Part shown: one piece after another, positions 44,004 to 55,791 of the stretch
Layout of the letters: each line of letters starts with the position of its first letter
Numbering within the stretch: position 1 is the first letter of the stretch
NCBI GenBank assembly: GCA_016283575.1
Contig: JAEEND010000022.1
Coordinates: 170,086-234,085 of the forward strand
DNA from: Lachnospiraceae bacterium
GTDB taxonomy: Bacteria > Bacillota > Clostridia > Lachnospirales > Lachnospiraceae
Reading direction: 5' to 3'
DNA: 64,000 nucleotides
Translations under genes and position numbers: made by a program
The notes under the pieces: generated by a model
What the model was told of the DNA's origin: nothing
Databases searched by the model: none
Seen by the model: the letters and a program-made list of their open reading frames with translations, nothing else

Positions 44004-46129
44004 TATTCTACTCCTCTTTTATAATAGGATTTTGTATATTCTTTTACCTGATAATCATTCTTTTTATCCAAAAATGCATCTAAAATCTCACGTGCATCAA
44101 AACCGCTTTCAGTGGTAAAAGATAAGAATAAATTACTGATATCTATTTTACAATTCCTGACCTCTTCATGCAAGGAAAGAGGCAGGGAATTATAGATCGT
44201 GTTATAACAATTTTTACAATTTCTGTGTACGGGGAAGGTATAGCCCTTTCTGTCGGTAATATGTAAAAATTCGGGGCCTTTTCCCTTTAAACATGTATTC
44301 ATGGTTTTCATGATACAATTAGCGGTCTGCATCAAGGGAATACGTCCATATACAGCTATGCTTAGTTCATCCGATCCAAGATCATTAATCTCATGACTGC
44401 TTAATTCATAGGACGAAATAACTCTGTCTCCAATTGATCCATAAAAAGAAAGAGCTTCCTTATTCCAGCAGTAAAGACTCGGTCCGATTATTATAATGCC
44501 TGAATAATCAAGACGTAAGGAAAGTGCCAGGGTCTCTAAATTATTGGCAATAATGCCCTTCACTCTTTTATCATTAATAATCTTTTCAATGGATTTTAAG
44601 TCGGAATTTCTAAGGACATATGGCATATCGATATAATAGCCTTTTTGTGCGCTTTCAAATAAAGCTTCCGATCCATCGCCATGAGAATCATAGGCACATA
44701 ATTCTTCATAGGCTTCAGAATTTAAAAATAAGTAAATCTCATCGGCTTTATCCCTGAGATTTAAGTACTGGTCCAGATTTAATGCAGTTACAATCGGCTT
44801 ATTTAAATCAATATCTGCATGCTTCCTAAAAATAACTTTTGCAGAATTGGTTGCTTTAGCAGGTACATATGAATATTCTTTTGCAAATAAATTTATAGCT
44901 TCACGCCTTAATTCATTTAATGCTTTCACAGGGACAAATACATTATCCGAAAGAAAAACATCCACTTCTTCCGCTACGAACTCGGTATTTCCAAGTTTTT
45001 GTAAACGCATCTTTATATCAGTTTCCGTAGCAGGGCTGTTTAAGCTTCTTTCTAAAGCAGCGCCCGTAACTGTGACACTTGTGTCATCTTTATAAACGGT
45101 AATCTGCATGGGCTCATTTTCAAGTAAGCAGGCAGATATATTAATTCCTATTTTCCTGTTATTCTCAATATACTTTTCACGAATGACCTTCATCAATGCT
45201 TCGTCATTACCGGAGTAACCGGGATTATCAAGACTGATCATCTCTTTACCGTTACGGTTTTCGTAATAACCATAGCCTGTTTCAGAGCGTAAATATATAT
45301 GCTTCAGGTCATCGATATCTTTATCGGATACCTTAAAGGCAGCAGGGTTTTCTTTATAAATCTGTGCATACTTCTTGTAAATAGAAGTTACAAAAGCGGT
45401 ATATTCGGGTTTTTTCATGCGGCCTTCGATCTTAAGAGAATCGATACCTGCATCAATAAGCCTGGGCAAAATATTCACGGTACATTGGTCCTTCATGGAA
45501 AGCATGAATTTAGGAACGGTTTCATATTCGGAACATATATAGGGCTGTCTGCATGGACCCGCGCATCGACCTCTGTTTCCGGATCTACCTCCGACGCAGG
45601 ACGAAAAAAGACAATCTCCCGAATATGAATAACACATGGCACCATGAATAAAGGTTTCAAGTTCAATATCAACCTGAGACTTGATCTCTTTAATCTCTTT
45701 TAAAGAAAGTTCTCTTGCAAGCACTACTCTGTCGGCGCCAAGCTCCTTAAAGAAACGAACGGATTCAACGCCTGTTACAAAAGCCTGAGTACTTACATGA
45801 AGTTCCATGTTGGGAAAATACTTTTTAAATACAGAAATAAGGCCCATATCCTGCACTATGCAGGCATCAAGACCTTCTTTATAGAATTTGTCTATATAAT
45901 CAATTACATCTTTAAATTCACGTTCTTTTATAAGGGTATTCACCGTTAAATACATCTTCACGCCAAAACTGTGAGCAAGGTGAATACCTTTTATTATTTC
46001 TTCATCGGTGAAATTGTCAGCATAGGCTCTTGCGCCGAATCTGTTGCCGCCAAAATATACAGCGTCGGCCCCTGCATTGATAGCCGCCATCAAGCCTTCA
46101 AAATTTCCTGCGGGAGAAAGAATTTCCAT
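44003..46129 (-). CDS. U32 family peptidase-like protein (RlhA-like)
   Basis: 708 residues from the ATG at 46129 with AGGAGT close upstream. The N-terminal U32 domain reads EILSPAGNFEGLMAAINAGADAVYFGG and has the cysteine cluster YSGDCLFSSCVGGRSGNRGRCAGPCRQPY plus SLKIEGRMKKPEYTA. The long C-terminal part matches the size of RlhA (about 650), which hydroxylates C2501 of 23S rRNA, and not the shorter TrhP type. Whether it acts on rRNA is an inference. It overlaps the SEDS-PBP start by one base. Confidence 0.85.
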   Translation of the reverse strand: MEILSPAGNFEGLMAAINAGADAVYFGGNRFGARAYADNFTDEEIIKGIHLAHSFGVKMYLTVNTLIKEREFKDVIDYIDKFYKEGLDACIVQDMGLISVFKKYFPNMELHVSTQAFVTGVESVRFFKELGADRVVLARELSLKEIKEIKSQVDIELETFIHGAMCYSYSGDCLFSSCVGGRSGNRGRCAGPCRQPYICSEYETVPKFMLSMKDQCTVNILPRLIDAGIDSLKIEGRMKKPEYTAFVTSIYKKYAQIYKENPAAFKVSDKDIDDLKHIYLRSETGYGYYENRNGKEMISLDNPGYSGNDEALMKVIREKYIENNRKIGINISACLLENEPMQITVYKDDTSVTVTGAALERSLNSPATETDIKMRLQKLGNTEFVAEEVDVFLSDNVFVPVKALNELRREAINLFAKEYSYVPAKATNSAKVIFRKHADIDLNKPIVTALNLDQYLNLRDKADEIYLFLNSEAYEELCAYDSHGDGSEALFESAQKGYYIDMPYVLRNSDLKSIEKIINDKRVKGIIANNLETLALSLRLDYSGIIIIGPSLYCWNKEALSFYGSIGDRVISSYELSSHEINDLGSDELSIAVYGRIPLMQTANCIMKTMNTCLKGKGPEFLHITDRKGYTFPVHRNCKNCYNTIYNSLPLSLHEEVRNCKIDISNLFLSFTTESGFDAREILDAFLDKKNDYQVKEYTKSYYKRGVE

Positions 46130-46144
46130 AATACTCCTGTGACA

Positions 46145-46173
46145 TAAAAAAGGGCTGTAACCCAGCCCTTTAA
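46145..46173 (-). terminator. Terminator of zapA
   Basis: GGGCTG and CAGCCC (46152-46168) form a stem, with a T-run on the minus strand. Confidence 0.7.
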
Positions 46174-46222
46174 TCAACTAAATTCATCTTTTTAATACTA
46201 TATCGGGCGCAAATAATAAGAA

Positions 46223-46621
46223 TTATTTGCTAAGCTCAGCTTCCAAACGGATATTTTTCTTCGTAGTCTCTTCAAGTTCGGTCTTGAGTGATTTCATACT
46301 CTTTTCACTGTTATCCAGTTTGATCTGGGAAGCGATGAGTTCATGCTTCAAATCATAAAGCTCTTTTTCCTTGGCACTTATCTCTTCTTCCAAAAGAGAG
46401 ATCTGTTTTTTTGCCTTAAAGTAATCATCGGCAATATTTAACTGCAAAAGAACATTCTGTGTATCAACAGGGGATCTTCTGAAGCTTTCAACTCTGTTAT
46501 ATTCAGTCTGCTTGTTATTAATGTAGGCGGCAACTTTCTGTAAATATTCTTCGCTCTCATAACCGCTGAGCCTCAAAACCTTTCCGCCGATAATAACTTC
46601 TGTGTCCGTTTTAGCTGCCAT
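46223..46621 (-). CDS. zapA: Cell division protein ZapA
   Basis: 132 residues from the ATG at 46621, after GGGGG; an in-frame TTG at 46639 is less likely. It begins DTEVIIGGKVLRLSGYESEEYLQKVAAYINNKQTEY, the ZapA fold, and ends in a long coiled coil (about 70-130). ZapA bundles FtsZ filaments. Between ruvB and the U32 gene, as in many Lachnospiraceae. The coiled coil is longer than in short ZapA forms (about 85-110). Confidence 0.85.
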   Translation of the reverse strand: MAAKTDTEVIIGGKVLRLSGYESEEYLQKVAAYINNKQTEYNRVESFRRSPVDTQNVLLQLNIADDYFKAKKQISLLEEEISAKEKELYDLKHELIASQIKLDNSEKSMKSLKTELEETTKKNIRLEAELSK

Positions 46622-46679
46622 TAGGTAACCCCCTTGCACGCTTGAAAATTTACCCTATAACAAAAATATTATATTAAAA

Positions 46680-47675
46680 TCACTGTGGAATTTCAATACC
46701 TAAATGCTTGTAGGCAAGGTCCGTAACGGTTCTTCCCCTGGGGGTTCTTACTATAAATCCGTTTTTGATCAAATAAGGTTCATACACTTCTTCGATGGTG
46801 CCCGCATCTTCTCCGATGGTAGCGGCCAGAGTCTCAAGGCCGACAGGACCGCCTTTATAATATTCGATCATGGTATTCAGAATATTTCTGTCTATATGGT
46901 CAAGCCCCATTTTATCAACATCCATCAAATCAAGGGCAGTTTTCGCAACATCGGATGTAATGGCTCCGTCAAATCGCACTTCCGCAAAATCCCTTACTCT
47001 TTTAAGTATCCTGTTTGCAAGTCTCGGAGTGCCGCGACTTCTTCTCGCAAGCTCCAGGGCTCCCTCTTCATCAATATCCACATTAAGGATTTTAGCCGAG
47101 TGTCTGATTATGGTAGAAAGCTCTGAAAGATTATAAAACTCAAGTCTTTCTATCACGCCGAATCGGTCGCGGAGCGGCGCGGACAAAAGTCCCGCTCTTG
47201 TAGTGGCACCGATCAAAGTAAACTTAGGAAGATCCAGTCGTATTGATTTAGCTGAAGGTCCTTTACCTATCATGATATCAATGGAAAAATCTTCCATAGC
47301 AGGATAAAGCACTTCTTCTATCTGTTTATTAAGTCTGTGTATTTCATCGATAAAAAGAACATCACCTTCATTCAGTCCGTTAAGAATAGCCGCCATATCT
47401 CCGGGCTTTTCTATTGCGGGGCCGCTTGTGATCTTAATATTGACACCCATTTCGTTGGCGATAATGCAGGAAAGGGTTGTCTTACCAAGTCCGGGAGGTC
47501 CGTATAAAAGAACATGATCCAGGGAATCTCCACGATTCTTGGCAGCCTCTATATAGACTTTCATGATCTCCTTAACCTTCTCCTGGCCGATATAATCCTT
47601 TAAGAATTTAGGTCTCAAAGATCCTTCAAGCTTAATATCTTCTTCATTTGCTTCAGTTTCTATCATTCTTCTCAT
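46680..47675 (-). CDS. ruvB: Holliday junction branch migration ATPase RuvB
   Basis: 331 residues. Walker [12 protein letters not shown], Walker [10 protein letters not shown], sensor motif [20 protein letters not shown] and a C-terminal winged helix ([28 protein letters not shown]) are all seen. It drives branch migration with RuvA. Two ATGs (47675 and 47666) are possible starts; neither has a strong ribosome site, and translation may be coupled to ruvA, whose stop is 18 bases upstream. Confidence 0.96.
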   Translation of the reverse strand: MRRMIETEANEEDIKLEGSLRPKFLKDYIGQEKVKEIMKVYIEAAKNRGDSLDHVLLYGPPGLGKTTLSCIIANEMGVNIKITSGPAIEKPGDMAAILNGLNEGDVLFIDEIHRLNKQIEEVLYPAMEDFSIDIMIGKGPSAKSIRLDLPKFTLIGATTRAGLLSAPLRDRFGVIERLEFYNLSELSTIIRHSAKILNVDIDEEGALELARRSRGTPRLANRILKRVRDFAEVRFDGAITSDVAKTALDLMDVDKMGLDHIDRNILNTMIEYYKGGPVGLETLAATIGEDAGTIEEVYEPYLIKNGFIVRTPRGRTVTDLAYKHLGIEIPQ

Positions 47676-47693
47676 AAGATATAGCGAATCCTT

Positions 47694-48287
47694 TTAAAAA
47701 ATATTCTTTAAAGCTTCTTTTAACAAAGCATTTACAGATAAACCGTCACGGTTTTCAACCCTCTTAATTGCCGCTAAAGCTTCATTTTTGTCATATCCAA
47801 GGGCAGTTAATGCAAGAATTGCTTCATTTTCATTATCTGATAATGCGGCTTTTTCTTCTTCTTTTTCATGGAAGATAATATCATCTTTTGAAATCTTATC
47901 TTTTAAATCTATTATGATTTTTTCGGCAGTTTTCTTACCAATGGTGGGTACCTTCGATAATTTATTTGAATCTCCGGATACGATCAGAAACTTAATATTT
48001 TCAGCATCGTAAAAAGAAAGCATATTTAATGCTCCTTTGGGGCCTACGCCATTTACTGTTAATAATAATTCAAAGAGATCCAGGGAATCATGGGTTAAGA
48101 AACCATACAGGCTGATATCATCTTCCTTAACAGCCATATGAGTATAGAATTTAACGGAATTGCCAATGGAAGGAAGATTCTCCCTGGCGGTTTCCGGAAT
48201 ATTTATCTTAATACCGATGCCATTATTCAATACAATAACGGAACCGGGTCTTGATTCAAAAAGTTCTCCGCTTACAAAGCCAATCAT
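47694..48287 (-). CDS. ruvA: Holliday junction DNA-binding protein RuvA
   Basis: 197 residues, normal. The N-terminal OB domain (MIGFVSGELFESRPGSVIV), the HhH motifs (LLTVNGVGPKGALNML, KVPTIGKKTAEKIIIDLKDK) and the C-terminal RuvB-binding helices (ALTALGYDKNEALAAIKRV) are present. AGGGG precedes the ATG. It starts the ruvAB-zapA unit. Confidence 0.96.
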   Translation of the reverse strand: MIGFVSGELFESRPGSVIVLNNGIGIKINIPETARENLPSIGNSVKFYTHMAVKEDDISLYGFLTHDSLDLFELLLTVNGVGPKGALNMLSFYDAENIKFLIVSGDSNKLSKVPTIGKKTAEKIIIDLKDKISKDDIIFHEKEEEKAALSDNENEAILALTALGYDKNEALAAIKRVENRDGLSVNALLKEALKNIF

Positions 48288-48395
48288 ATAATACCCCTAA
48301 AAGAATGCTTTCGCTTTTTAGATAATAATACCATATGAATCACTTATTTACATCAAAAAACAATGAGGAAATAATATTTAAAGGCAGGATTTCAA

Positions 48396-48432
48396 CAAAA
48401 AAAATGATGCGGATTAACGCATCATTTTTTAA
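48396..48432 (-). terminator. Terminator of leuD
   Basis: AAAAATGATGCG and CGCATCATTTTT form a long stem with a GATTAA loop and A/T runs on both sides. Confidence 0.85.
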
Positions 48433-48434
48433 TC

Positions 48435-48920
48435 TTATTTGTTTTTAATATAATTAAGCAGGCCTTCCGAATCGATGATCTTCTGCATGAATTCGGGGAA
48501 GGGCTGACCCTTAAAAGTCTGTCCGGTTGTGATATCGGTAATGATTCCCGAATCAAAATCAACGGAAACCTCATCGCCTTCCTTTATCGCTTCGGAAGCT
48601 TCCTTACATTCCATAATGGGAAGACCGATGTTGATGGCATTTCTGTAAAAGATTCTCGCAAAAGTTTCAGCAATAACAACGCTTACTCCACTTGCCTTAA
48701 TGGCAATCGGTGCATGCTCTCTTGATGAACCGCAGCCGAAATTTTTGGTGGCAACAATAATATCGCCGGGCTTTACGCGATTTACAAAATCCTTATCGAT
48801 ATCTTCCATGCAGTGAGTTGCAAGTTCTTTTGGATCCGAAGAATTTAAGTATCTTGCGGGGATAATTACATCGGTATCCACATTGTCGCCATATTTAAAA
48901 ACTGTTCCTAATGCTTTCAT
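48435..48920 (-). CDS. leuD: 3-isopropylmalate dehydratase small subunit LeuD
   Basis: 161 residues from the ATG at 48920, supported by GGAGG. Motifs are [28 protein letters not shown] and [14 protein letters not shown]. With LeuC it isomerises 2- and 3-isopropylmalate in leucine synthesis. The gene starts inside the 3' end region of leuC. Confidence 0.96.
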   Translation of the reverse strand: MKALGTVFKYGDNVDTDVIIPARYLNSSDPKELATHCMEDIDKDFVNRVKPGDIIVATKNFGCGSSREHAPIAIKASGVSVVIAETFARIFYRNAINIGLPIMECKEASEAIKEGDEVSVDFDSGIITDITTGQTFKGQPFPEFMQKIIDSEGLLNYIKNK

Positions 48921-48921
48921 A

Positions 48922-50181
48922 TTAATCCTCCGGAGCCGCAATATAGCCTTTTATAGCACTCATGGCAGCAACTGCGGGACTTGCTAAATAAATTTCACTT
49001 GTAATATGACCCATACGGCCTACAAAGTTTCTGTTGGTTGTTGATACACAACGTTCATTTTCAGCAAGAACGCCCATATAACCTCCAAGACAGGGACCAC
49101 ATGTAGGTGTTGAAACAATACCGCCTGCTTCGATAAAGATCCTTAAGAGTCCCTCTTCCATGGCCTGTAAATAAATAGCCTGTGTTGCAGGTATTACGAT
49201 CAGACGCATACCCTTCTTTACTTTCTTTCCTTTGAGGATCTCGGCGGCAATCCTTAAGTCATTTAAACGACCGTTGGTACAGGAACCGATAACTACCTGA
49301 TTGATCTTTATCTCTTCCTTTATTTCACTGATGGTCTTTGTGTTTTCGGGAAGATGAGGAAATGCAACCGTAGGTTCAAGAGAACTTAAGTCGATATTGA
49401 TAACTTCATCATATTCGGCATCATCGTCAGCGGAATAGATCTTATAATCGCGCTTTGAATGCATCTTTAAATAGTTTTCGCAAATATCATCAACAGGGAA
49501 AATACCGTTCTTTGCACCTGCTTCGATAGCCATATTGGCAATGGTGAATCTGTCATCCATGGACAAATTCTTTATGCCGTCACCGGTGAACTCCATGGAC
49601 TTGTATAAAGCTCCGTCAACGCCTATTTTACCGATAATATGTAAGATCACATCCTTGCCGGATACATTCTTTTTGGGTGCTCCGGTAAGAACAAATTTAA
49701 TGGCTGAAGGAACTTTAAACCAGGCTTTTCCCGTTGCCATGCCCGCAGCCATATCAGTTGAGCCTACGCCCGTTGAAAAAGCACCTACCGCACCGTAAGT
49801 ACAGGTATGGGAATCCGCACCGATAATAACATCTCCGGCAACTGTTAAGCCTTTTTCAGGAAGAAGGGCATGCTCAATACCCATTTCGCCCACTTCAAAA
49901 TAGTTGGTAATATCATTTTTAAGTGCAAATTCTCTTACGCACTTACAATGCTCAGCAGATTTAATATCTTTGTTTGGCACAAAATGATCGGGAACAAGGG
50001 CAATCTTGTCTTTATCAAAGACCTTGTTTAAGTTCATCTTTTCCATTTCTTTAATGGCAACGGGGCTCGTAATATCGTTACCAAGTACAAGATTTAAATC
50101 CGCTTCGATCAATTGACCGGCAGATACAGAAGAAAGACCGGCATGTGAAGCCAGGATCTTCTGGGTCATAGTCATTCCCAT
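48922..50181 (-). CDS. leuC: 3-isopropylmalate dehydratase large subunit LeuC
   Basis: 419 residues, the archaeal-type length common in Clostridia. The cluster cysteines are visible in VIGSCTNGR and [11 protein letters not shown], with [23 protein letters not shown] near residue 130. It carries the 4Fe-4S cluster of the enzyme and partners with LeuD. A terminator-like hairpin sits just upstream, so its mRNA may be partly attenuated relative to ilvC. Confidence 0.96.
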   Translation of the reverse strand: MGMTMTQKILASHAGLSSVSAGQLIEADLNLVLGNDITSPVAIKEMEKMNLNKVFDKDKIALVPDHFVPNKDIKSAEHCKCVREFALKNDITNYFEVGEMGIEHALLPEKGLTVAGDVIIGADSHTCTYGAVGAFSTGVGSTDMAAGMATGKAWFKVPSAIKFVLTGAPKKNVSGKDVILHIIGKIGVDGALYKSMEFTGDGIKNLSMDDRFTIANMAIEAGAKNGIFPVDDICENYLKMHSKRDYKIYSADDDAEYDEVINIDLSSLEPTVAFPHLPENTKTISEIKEEIKINQVVIGSCTNGRLNDLRIAAEILKGKKVKKGMRLIVIPATQAIYLQAMEEGLLRIFIEAGGIVSTPTCGPCLGGYMGVLAENERCVSTTNRNFVGRMGHITSEIYLASPAVAAMSAIKGYIAAPED

Positions 50182-50192
50182 TTTATACTCCC

Positions 50193-50224
50193 TTTAAAAA
50201 AGGGAAGTCATCGGACTTCCCTTA
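50193..50224 (-). terminator. Terminator between ilvC and leuC
   Basis: AGGGAAGTC (50201-50209) and GACTTCCCT (50214-50222) form a 9-bp stem with a 4-base loop, followed on the minus strand by T6. leuCD would depend on read-through or a promoter not seen here. Confidence 0.8.
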
Positions 50225-50233
50225 ATCCTTTCA

Positions 50234-51774
<1,541 letters not shown>

Positions 51775-51802
51775 GTTAACCTCTCAAATAATCTTGAATA
51801 TT

Positions 51803-51831
51803 ATACTAACGCTTTAAAGTGCAAAAGTCAA
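51803..51831 (-). promoter_or_regulatory. Internal promoter for ilvN-ilvC
   Basis: On the minus strand TTGACT (51831-51826), 17-bp spacer, TAGTAT (51808-51803). It sits in the 66-base gap between the two small-subunit genes. Confidence 0.5.
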
Positions 51832-51840
51832 CAATAAACT

Positions 51841-52329
51841 TTAATTCTCTAAATCATTACATTTGGGAAGTGCTAAAGTGCCGGTGCGGGCAACTTCAAC
51901 TACGCTTATGCCTGACATCATTGACACGAAAACCTTGATTTTTTCAGGGGTGTCGCAAATCTGAATGATCATATGTGATTTGGACATGTCTACTATGGAT
52001 GCGCCGCAAATAGTACAGATCTCCATTAAGTCTTTCCGGTTGGTCTTGTTGTATTTAACCTTCAAAAGCATAAGCTCCCTGGAAATTGCCTGTTCTTCGT
52101 TAAAAGTTTTTACCTTGATAACATCAAGCTTTTTATTTAACTGTTTTTCTATCTGTTCTAATGTACGTTCGTCACCGCTTGATACGATCGTCATGTTGGA
52201 AACCTGATTATCAAAGGTTTCACCCACCGCCAGAGAGTCAATATTAAAGCATCTTCTCGCAAAGAGTCCTGATACTTTACTGAGTACACCGGATCTGTTT
52301 TCAACAAGTACGGAATAGATTTTCTTCAT
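51841..52329 (-). CDS. Second, divergent acetolactate synthase small subunit
   Basis: 162 residues from the ATG at 52329, after AGAGG. It has an ACT domain (MKKIYSVLVENRSGVLSKVSGLFARRCFNIDSLAVG) and a C-terminal domain (TNRKDLMEICTICGASIVDMSKSHMII, EVARTGTLAL), but the second part has drifted from the usual RGxIIxLADxF pattern seen in the other subunit. It overlaps the ilvB end and is coupled to it, so it may be the partner made in step with IlvB, while the other subunit is under its own promoter. Confidence 0.85.
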   Translation of the reverse strand: MKKIYSVLVENRSGVLSKVSGLFARRCFNIDSLAVGETFDNQVSNMTIVSSGDERTLEQIEKQLNKKLDVIKVKTFNEEQAISRELMLLKVKYNKTNRKDLMEICTICGASIVDMSKSHMIIQICDTPEKIKVFVSMMSGISVVEVARTGTLALPKCNDLEN

Positions 52330-52331
52330 AA

Positions 52332-53951
52332 TCAACCTCTTACTATATCAAATGGATTAACTGAAACTTCCATGATATATGAATCTTCATTTTCTAAAAA
52401 TTTATCAAGGGAAGCATCAATTTCACTGTTATTATTTACTTTGATGTAATTAATGCCATAGGCCTTTGATAAAAGTTCCAGATTGGGATAATCATTTAAT
52501 TCAACAACAGAATAGTTCTCTTTATAAGTAAACTGCTGATATTCTCTAACCATTCCAAGGTAACCGTTTTTAAGTACCACAACCTTGCAGGGTACATTCT
52601 CCTGACGCATGGTGGCAAATTCCATCATGGACATCTGAAATGAACCGTCACCGCATACGGCAACAACCTGTCTGTTTCTGTCTGCGAGCTTGGCTCCCAT
52701 GGCTGCGGGAATTGAATAGCCCATGGTACCCATACCTCCGCTGGTTAAGAACATTCCGTTCTTGACTTCATGATATGCGCAGGACCAGATCTGATTCTGT
52801 CCCACATCCGCAACATAAACGGCATCATCCTTCATCTTGTTTGAAAGCTTAATAATAAATTCCTTGGGATCGGTATAATTAGCATCGGGATTTCTTTTAA
52901 TAAGCATTGTTTCTTTATAATGATTAAGTGTTTCAAGCCACTCTTCTGTCTTAGTGGTAATTTCCTCCTTGTTCATATCAGAGAAAACAGACTTTGCATC
53001 ACCTACGATGGGAATTGTGGGACCGCAGTTCTTACCGATCTCAGCAGGATCCACATCTATATGGATCATGATTTTATTTTCCGTAATAAGATCGGGCTGG
53101 TTAACAGCTCTGTCCGCAACTCTTGCGCCCACAAGAATGATAAGATCGGCATCTCTCATGGCGCGGTTGGCATAATGCTTACCGTTATTTCCCACCATTC
53201 CGAAATATAAAGGATGCTTTGTGGGAAGACATCCGATACCCATCATTGTGGATACTACGGGAATATTATTCTTTTCAATGAATTCGCGAAGTTCTTTATT
53301 GGCATGGGAAAGATTAACACCGCCACCTGCACAGATCAAAGGTCTCTTTGCTTTTTCAAGCTCAGTAAGCATTTTCTTTATCTGTAAGAAATTACCCTGA
53401 ACCGTGGGCTTATATGTACGCATTGAGATTTCTTCGGGATATTTAAAATTCTTAAGCTCTGCATTTTGAATATCGATGGGAATATCGATTAAAACAGGGC
53501 CTTTTCTGCCGGTACTTGCAATATGAAAAGCTTCTTTAAATACTCTGGGAATATCCTTTACGTTTTTAATTAAATATGAATATTTAACAAAAGATTCTAC
53601 AGCGCCTGTAATATCAGCTTCCTGGAATACGTCGGATCCAAGAAGGTTTGAATTTACCTGGCCCGTAATACATACAAGCGGGATTGAATCTGCAAAAGCA
53701 GTTGCAATACCGGTAATAAGGTTTGTGGCGCCGGGACCGCTGGTTACAGCGCAGACTCCCACTTCTCCGCTTACTCTTGCAAGACCGGAAGCCGCATGAG
53801 CTGCACTCTGCTCGGTTCTTACAAGAACAGATTTAATATCACTTGATAAAATTGAATTATAAAAAGGACAGATTGCTACGCCGGGATAACCGAATACGTA
53901 TTTAACTCCTTCTTCTTCAAGACATTTAACAATGGCATCTGCACCGTTCAT
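52332..53951 (-). CDS. ilvB: Acetolactate synthase large subunit IlvB
   Basis: 539 residues from the ATG at 53951, with AGGAG upstream; an in-frame ATG at 53981 has no ribosome site. ThDP motifs are VRTEQSAAHAASGLAR (catalytic glutamate) and CGDGSFQMSMMEFATM with the following KNGYLGMVREYQQ. It joins two pyruvates, or pyruvate and 2-oxobutyrate. First gene of the branched-chain cluster. Confidence 0.96.
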   Translation of the reverse strand: MNGADAIVKCLEEEGVKYVFGYPGVAICPFYNSILSSDIKSVLVRTEQSAAHAASGLARVSGEVGVCAVTSGPGATNLITGIATAFADSIPLVCITGQVNSNLLGSDVFQEADITGAVESFVKYSYLIKNVKDIPRVFKEAFHIASTGRKGPVLIDIPIDIQNAELKNFKYPEEISMRTYKPTVQGNFLQIKKMLTELEKAKRPLICAGGGVNLSHANKELREFIEKNNIPVVSTMMGIGCLPTKHPLYFGMVGNNGKHYANRAMRDADLIILVGARVADRAVNQPDLITENKIMIHIDVDPAEIGKNCGPTIPIVGDAKSVFSDMNKEEITTKTEEWLETLNHYKETMLIKRNPDANYTDPKEFIIKLSNKMKDDAVYVADVGQNQIWSCAYHEVKNGMFLTSGGMGTMGYSIPAAMGAKLADRNRQVVAVCGDGSFQMSMMEFATMRQENVPCKVVVLKNGYLGMVREYQQFTYKENYSVVELNDYPNLELLSKAYGINYIKVNNNSEIDASLDKFLENEDSYIMEVSVNPFDIVRG

Positions 53952-54009
53952 AGATAGATCTCCTGAGAATTTATTTTGCATTATTATGCATAGATTTCGT
54001 TTTCTGAAA

Positions 54010-54018
54010 ATTTTAACA
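54010..54018 (-). promoter_or_regulatory. Extended -10 promoter of ilvB
   Basis: TGT-TAAAAT on the minus strand (TAAAAT at 54015-54010). The -35 (TTTATT at 17 bp) is weak. The leader is about 50 bases, too short for a T-box riboswitch. Confidence 0.4.
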
Positions 54019-54100
54019 CATCACAGCGAAAAAATAAACAAATCGCGGAAACAAAAATTAAAATTAAATAGGACAGAATTTTAGACATAAATATCAATAA

Positions 54101-54141
54101 TAAAAAAACACAGTCAATGAATTTTCATTAACTGTGTTTAA
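54101..54141 (-). terminator. Terminator of the lipoprotein gene
   Basis: ACACAGT and ACTGTGT flank an inner AATGAA/TTCATT stem, followed by T7 on the minus strand. Confidence 0.85.
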
Positions 54142-54146
54142 TCAAC

Positions 54147-54611
54147 TTATTTTACCGTGATCGATTCATCATCCGGAATCTTTCCGTGAAGTATATCTAC
54201 CATATAGCCAAGTCTTTTATTAGCTCTTCTGTAGCATTCCATGGCAGCTTCCAATGTGTATTCATTGTAGGAAGTATCAGTAAATGAATCGTGGAAATAC
54301 TGATTTGCCTGAGTCATATATTCGCTTGCCTGCTTTGCAAGTGTTTCATTGGCTGAAAACTCTTCAGGCACCTTTACTTCTGACAGAGCTTTGTATGAAG
54401 CTTCCATCTCATCAAAAATCGCAAATAATGATTCTACGGAATCCGAATCCTCGGGATTAAGTTCATTAATCTTAGTATTATAATCTTCCATTTCAGTAAA
54501 GAAATCTGTAACTTCTTTCTGATATGTTTCTATTTCTCCGGAGCCTTTTCCGCATCCGGCCATAATTCCGATAATAAGTGAGCAAGCAATTAATAATAAG
54601 CTTTTTTTCAT
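54147..54611 (-). CDS. Putative lipoprotein of unknown function
   Basis: 154 residues. The signal peptide is KKSLLLIACSLIIGIMAGC with the lipobox IMAGC, so the mature protein starts at the cysteine near residue 20. The rest is mostly helical and acidic, with possible coiled coils (QKEVTDFFTEMEDYNTKINEL). GGAGGT precedes the ATG by 8 bases. No function is proposed. It is transcribed alone. Confidence 0.75.
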   Translation of the reverse strand: MKKSLLLIACSLIIGIMAGCGKGSGEIETYQKEVTDFFTEMEDYNTKINELNPEDSDSVESLFAIFDEMEASYKALSEVKVPEEFSANETLAKQASEYMTQANQYFHDSFTDTSYNEYTLEAAMECYRRANKRLGYMVDILHGKIPDDESITVK

Positions 54612-54712
54612 AATCTACCTCCGCTCAAACACTTATTTAAATCTATCATATTTATGATTTTAAAGCAAATATTATCTTCCAGGTTTAAGGGCGAGTATTC
54701 TCCCCATATAAA

Positions 54713-54742
54713 AGTAAAGCCCGGTGCGTAAGCACCGGGCCT
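54713..54742 (-). terminator. Terminator after the GGGtGRT gene
   Basis: GCCCGGTGC and GCACCGGGC (54719-54740) form a 9-bp stem with a GTAA loop, and a moderate T-rich tail on the minus strand. Confidence 0.75.
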
Positions 54743-54767
54743 AATCTTTGAACTAATACATAATGAC

Positions 54768-55778
54768 TTAGAACTTACCTGCTGTAGCAGCTTCTTCAAC
54801 TGCAACTGCAACGGAAACGGTCATACCAACCATGGGGTTGTTACCTGCTCCGATAAGACCCATCATTTCAACGTGTGCGGGAACTGAAGAAGAACCTGCA
54901 AACTGAGCGTCAGAATGCATACGACCCATGGTATCTGTCATACCGTAGGAAGCGGGACCTGCAGCCATGTTATCAGGGTGAAGTGTACGACCTGTACCAC
55001 CGCCTGATGCAACTGAGAAATACTTCTTGCCCTGTTCATTACATTCTTTCTTATATGTACCTGCTACGGGGTGCTGGAATCTTGTAGGGTTGGTGGAGTT
55101 ACCGGTAATGGAAACGTCAACACCTTCCTTATGCATGATAGCAACGCCTTCAAGAACGTCGTTGGCACCATAGCAGTTAACCTTTGAACGAAGTCCGTCT
55201 GAGTAAGGAATTCTGTTTACTTCCTTAACAGTGTTTGTGTAAGGATCGTATTCTGTTTCAACAAATGTGAAACCGTTGATACGGGAAATGATCTGAGCCG
55301 CATCCTTTCCAAGACCGTTAAGAATAACTCTTAAGGGTTTCTTACGAACCTTATTTGCCTTTTCAGCAATACCGATTGCGCCTTCAGCAGCTGCGAAGGA
55401 TTCATGACCTGCTAAGAAGCAGAAGCATTCTGTTTCTTCTTCAAGTAACATCTTACCTAAGTTACCGTGGCCAAGACCAACCTTACGTGTATCTGCAACA
55501 GAACCGGGTACGCAGAAAGACTGAAGTCCTTCACCGATTGCAGCAGCAGCTTCGGATGCCTTACGGCAGTTTTTCTTGATTGCTACAGCAGCGCCTACTG
55601 TGTAAGCCCACTTAGCATTTTCAAAACAAATAGGCTGAATCTTTTCAACCATGTGATAAACATCGAGACCAGCGTCTTTTGTGATCTTGTCAGCTTCTTC
55701 GATGGAGCTGATGCCGTACTTGTTTAAAAGTGCGTTGATCTGATCAATTCTTCTTTCATATGATTCAAATAATGCCAT
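54768..55778 (-). CDS. GGGtGRT family protein
   Basis: 336 residues with the family signature SGGGTGRTLHPDN near residue 255. Other conserved stretches are GEGLQSFCVPGSVADTRKVGLGHGNLGKML and FAGSSSVPAHVEMMGLIGAGNNPMVGMTVSVAVAVEEAA. The biochemical function is unknown. Its constant neighbour is a NifU-like scaffold protein, here 13 bases upstream, which suggests an iron-sulfur or metal role. GGAGG-type ribosome site present. Confidence 0.92.
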   Translation of the reverse strand: MALFESYERRIDQINALLNKYGISSIEEADKITKDAGLDVYHMVEKIQPICFENAKWAYTVGAAVAIKKNCRKASEAAAAIGEGLQSFCVPGSVADTRKVGLGHGNLGKMLLEEETECFCFLAGHESFAAAEGAIGIAEKANKVRKKPLRVILNGLGKDAAQIISRINGFTFVETEYDPYTNTVKEVNRIPYSDGLRSKVNCYGANDVLEGVAIMHKEGVDVSITGNSTNPTRFQHPVAGTYKKECNEQGKKYFSVASGGGTGRTLHPDNMAAGPASYGMTDTMGRMHSDAQFAGSSSVPAHVEMMGLIGAGNNPMVGMTVSVAVAVEEAATAGKF

Positions 55779-55791
55779 CTCATCGTCCTCC